This document shows positions 62,824-64,000 of a DNA stretch of 64,000 bases, piece after piece. The stretch is from Turbatrix aceti (lineage: Eukaryota; Nematoda; Chromadorea; Rhabditida; Panagrolaimidae): positions 2,485,600 through 2,549,599 of the forward strand of contig OZ017769.1 of assembly GCA_963969345.1 (NCBI GenBank), written 5' to 3'. A program made the position numbers and the translations under genes. Positions within the stretch are counted from its first letter, which is position 1. Each line of letters begins with the position of its first letter. The notes beneath the pieces are model-generated. The model was not told where the DNA came from and searched no databases. It saw nothing but the letters and a program-made list of their open reading frames with translations.

Positions 62824-64000
62824 CTTTAGTTGTTTTTTTTCTGCAGCTTTGAAAAGTCGTCGAATTTTGTTTTTTTTATCCTTTTATACTTTTTGTTACG
62901 AGATTTACGGTGGATTTTGGCTTGCGCTCACAAAATCAACTTTTTGGTTCGGGGACAGTTTTTTTTAAGCTTTTTTAAAAAAGAGCAAAAATGGTCGGCC
63001 GAATTTTTGGCTTAAAACAATTGCAATTGTTGGTATCCAAACTGAAAATTGGAACCGCATTTTTACAGATTTCATTTTCGGTTCTTGATTAGATTTTTTC
63101 AATACAACACCGAATTTTAGTACCGGTTCCGGTTCGGGTACCCGAAAAATTTTTTGGGCCCCTAAATACTTTTTTGGCCGTTATCAACGAAAAAAAATAT
63201 CAACAAAAAAAATTCCACAGCACATAATCCGGCAGAACTTAACGCGGAATAGTGTTTTTGCTAAGGATTTGTATTTAAATTAATTAACGAATGCCAAAGA
63301 TTATGATTTTCAATTTTTTTCCAATTTCTATAATACCGCAAAACTAAATAATTTGCTGTTTATTTGCTACCAAATTTGTAAATTTTCTAACCCGCTGTTT
63401 TTTGCGTTTTTTTTGCCCTACTGATAAATTACAGACATTTTTGGAAAAAACTTTCTGTTCAGAATTGCATTTTTCAACAGAAAATAAACTTTTCGCACCT
63501 ACGCAAAAAAAGAGGCAAAACCCGAGTTAAAAAGTTAACAGCCAATACCCCCCGCTAACTGGAAGAAAAATCCAAGTTGTATCGCACGAATTGGCATTTT
63601 TACCGCAAATTAGTCAACTTTGGCAAATTCATACGCAATACAGCCTTGCAGAATTATTTTATTTTATTTTAAGAAAAAAAACTTTTTCCGCAAAAACGGA
63701 GTCGTTTGCCGACGAGCGTCTTTTTTTCTTGTTAAAATGATGATTTTTTGGTGCCGCTTTAATTTGTCAAATTTCGTCGCTTTTCGCAGTGTCATGACTC
63801 AATTCAATTTTTTTTCCTCATCGGTGCCGTTGTCGTCTGAAAAGTTGGGGACATGAATGTTATTTGTTGGAAATTTTGTTGTCGACAGAGTTGCTTTACA
63901 ACTGCCCGCGAAGGACACTTTTTTGCATTTTTTGGATTTTGTGTCAAAAAAAGAACAAGAAAGTTGAAAAACTATATAAAAGTGAAAAAAAAGGTAAATT
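62824..64000. other. Right-edge region without supportable genes
   Basis: A/T-rich. One ACCGGTTCCGGTTCGGGTAC patch at about 63118-63148 resembles the hAT-like MITE arms at 25934 but lacks a partner. Confidence 0.45.

Overview
This is a nuclear fragment from a nematode, probably a chromadorean. The bHLH-PAS gene has AHA-1-type residues rather than the vertebrate or insect forms (for example THYI and AEMVPQC). Two genes look like nematode Srx-type chemoreceptors. Introns have GT...TTTTCAG borders, many are 48-60 bp long, and several start codons sit directly behind an acceptor-like AG, as expected with spliced-leader trans-splicing. I cannot name the species. Exons are GC-richer than the introns and spacers, which are full of A/T homopolymers and of TTACGG/CGTAAC and GTTACTTTTT motifs.

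Layout: 1-2255 (-) 5' part of an ARNT/AHA-1 gene running off the left edge; 3767-4075 (-) a doubtful small Cys-rich secreted ORF; 4173-4578 (-) rps-20, divergent from 5255-6419 (+) proteasome alpha-7; 6619-10422 (-) and 13085-17011 (+) two divergent Srx-like GPCR genes; 17763-18431 (-) and 20032-20745 (+) two divergent TALE homeobox genes sharing an almost identical 462-bp core; 21251-24240 (-) an unrecognised helical nuclear-type protein directly downstream of 24455-24877 (-) NDUFB7, in operon-like order; 25547-30462 (+) a GH47 alpha-1,2-mannosidase with an antisense retrotransposon-gag-like gene (27633-28772) in its second intron; 30841-35148 (-) strumpellin/WASHC5; 35366-56415 (+) SF3B3, whose 11.2-kb seventh intron contains an antisense D2-like amine receptor (40983-43280); 60052-62364 (+) adenosylhomocysteinase. 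Exon junctions were set from splice sites, reading-frame phase and remembered family conservation; no alignment was run.

Mobile DNA: a 1581-bp Tc1/mariner-like element with 641-bp inverted repeats and a TA duplication upstream of AHCY; two hAT-like MITEs with 8-bp duplications; a candidate TA-flanked element in the SF3B3 giant intron; several degenerate inverted repeats; and a related block in three introns of WASHC5.

The genes are mostly unrelated housekeeping functions (translation, proteasome, splicing, complex I, methyl cycle, endosomal actin, Golgi glycan trimming) mixed with sensory or neural receptors and transcription factors. The recurring architecture is divergent head-to-head pairs with short shared promoters, plus genes nested antisense in introns.
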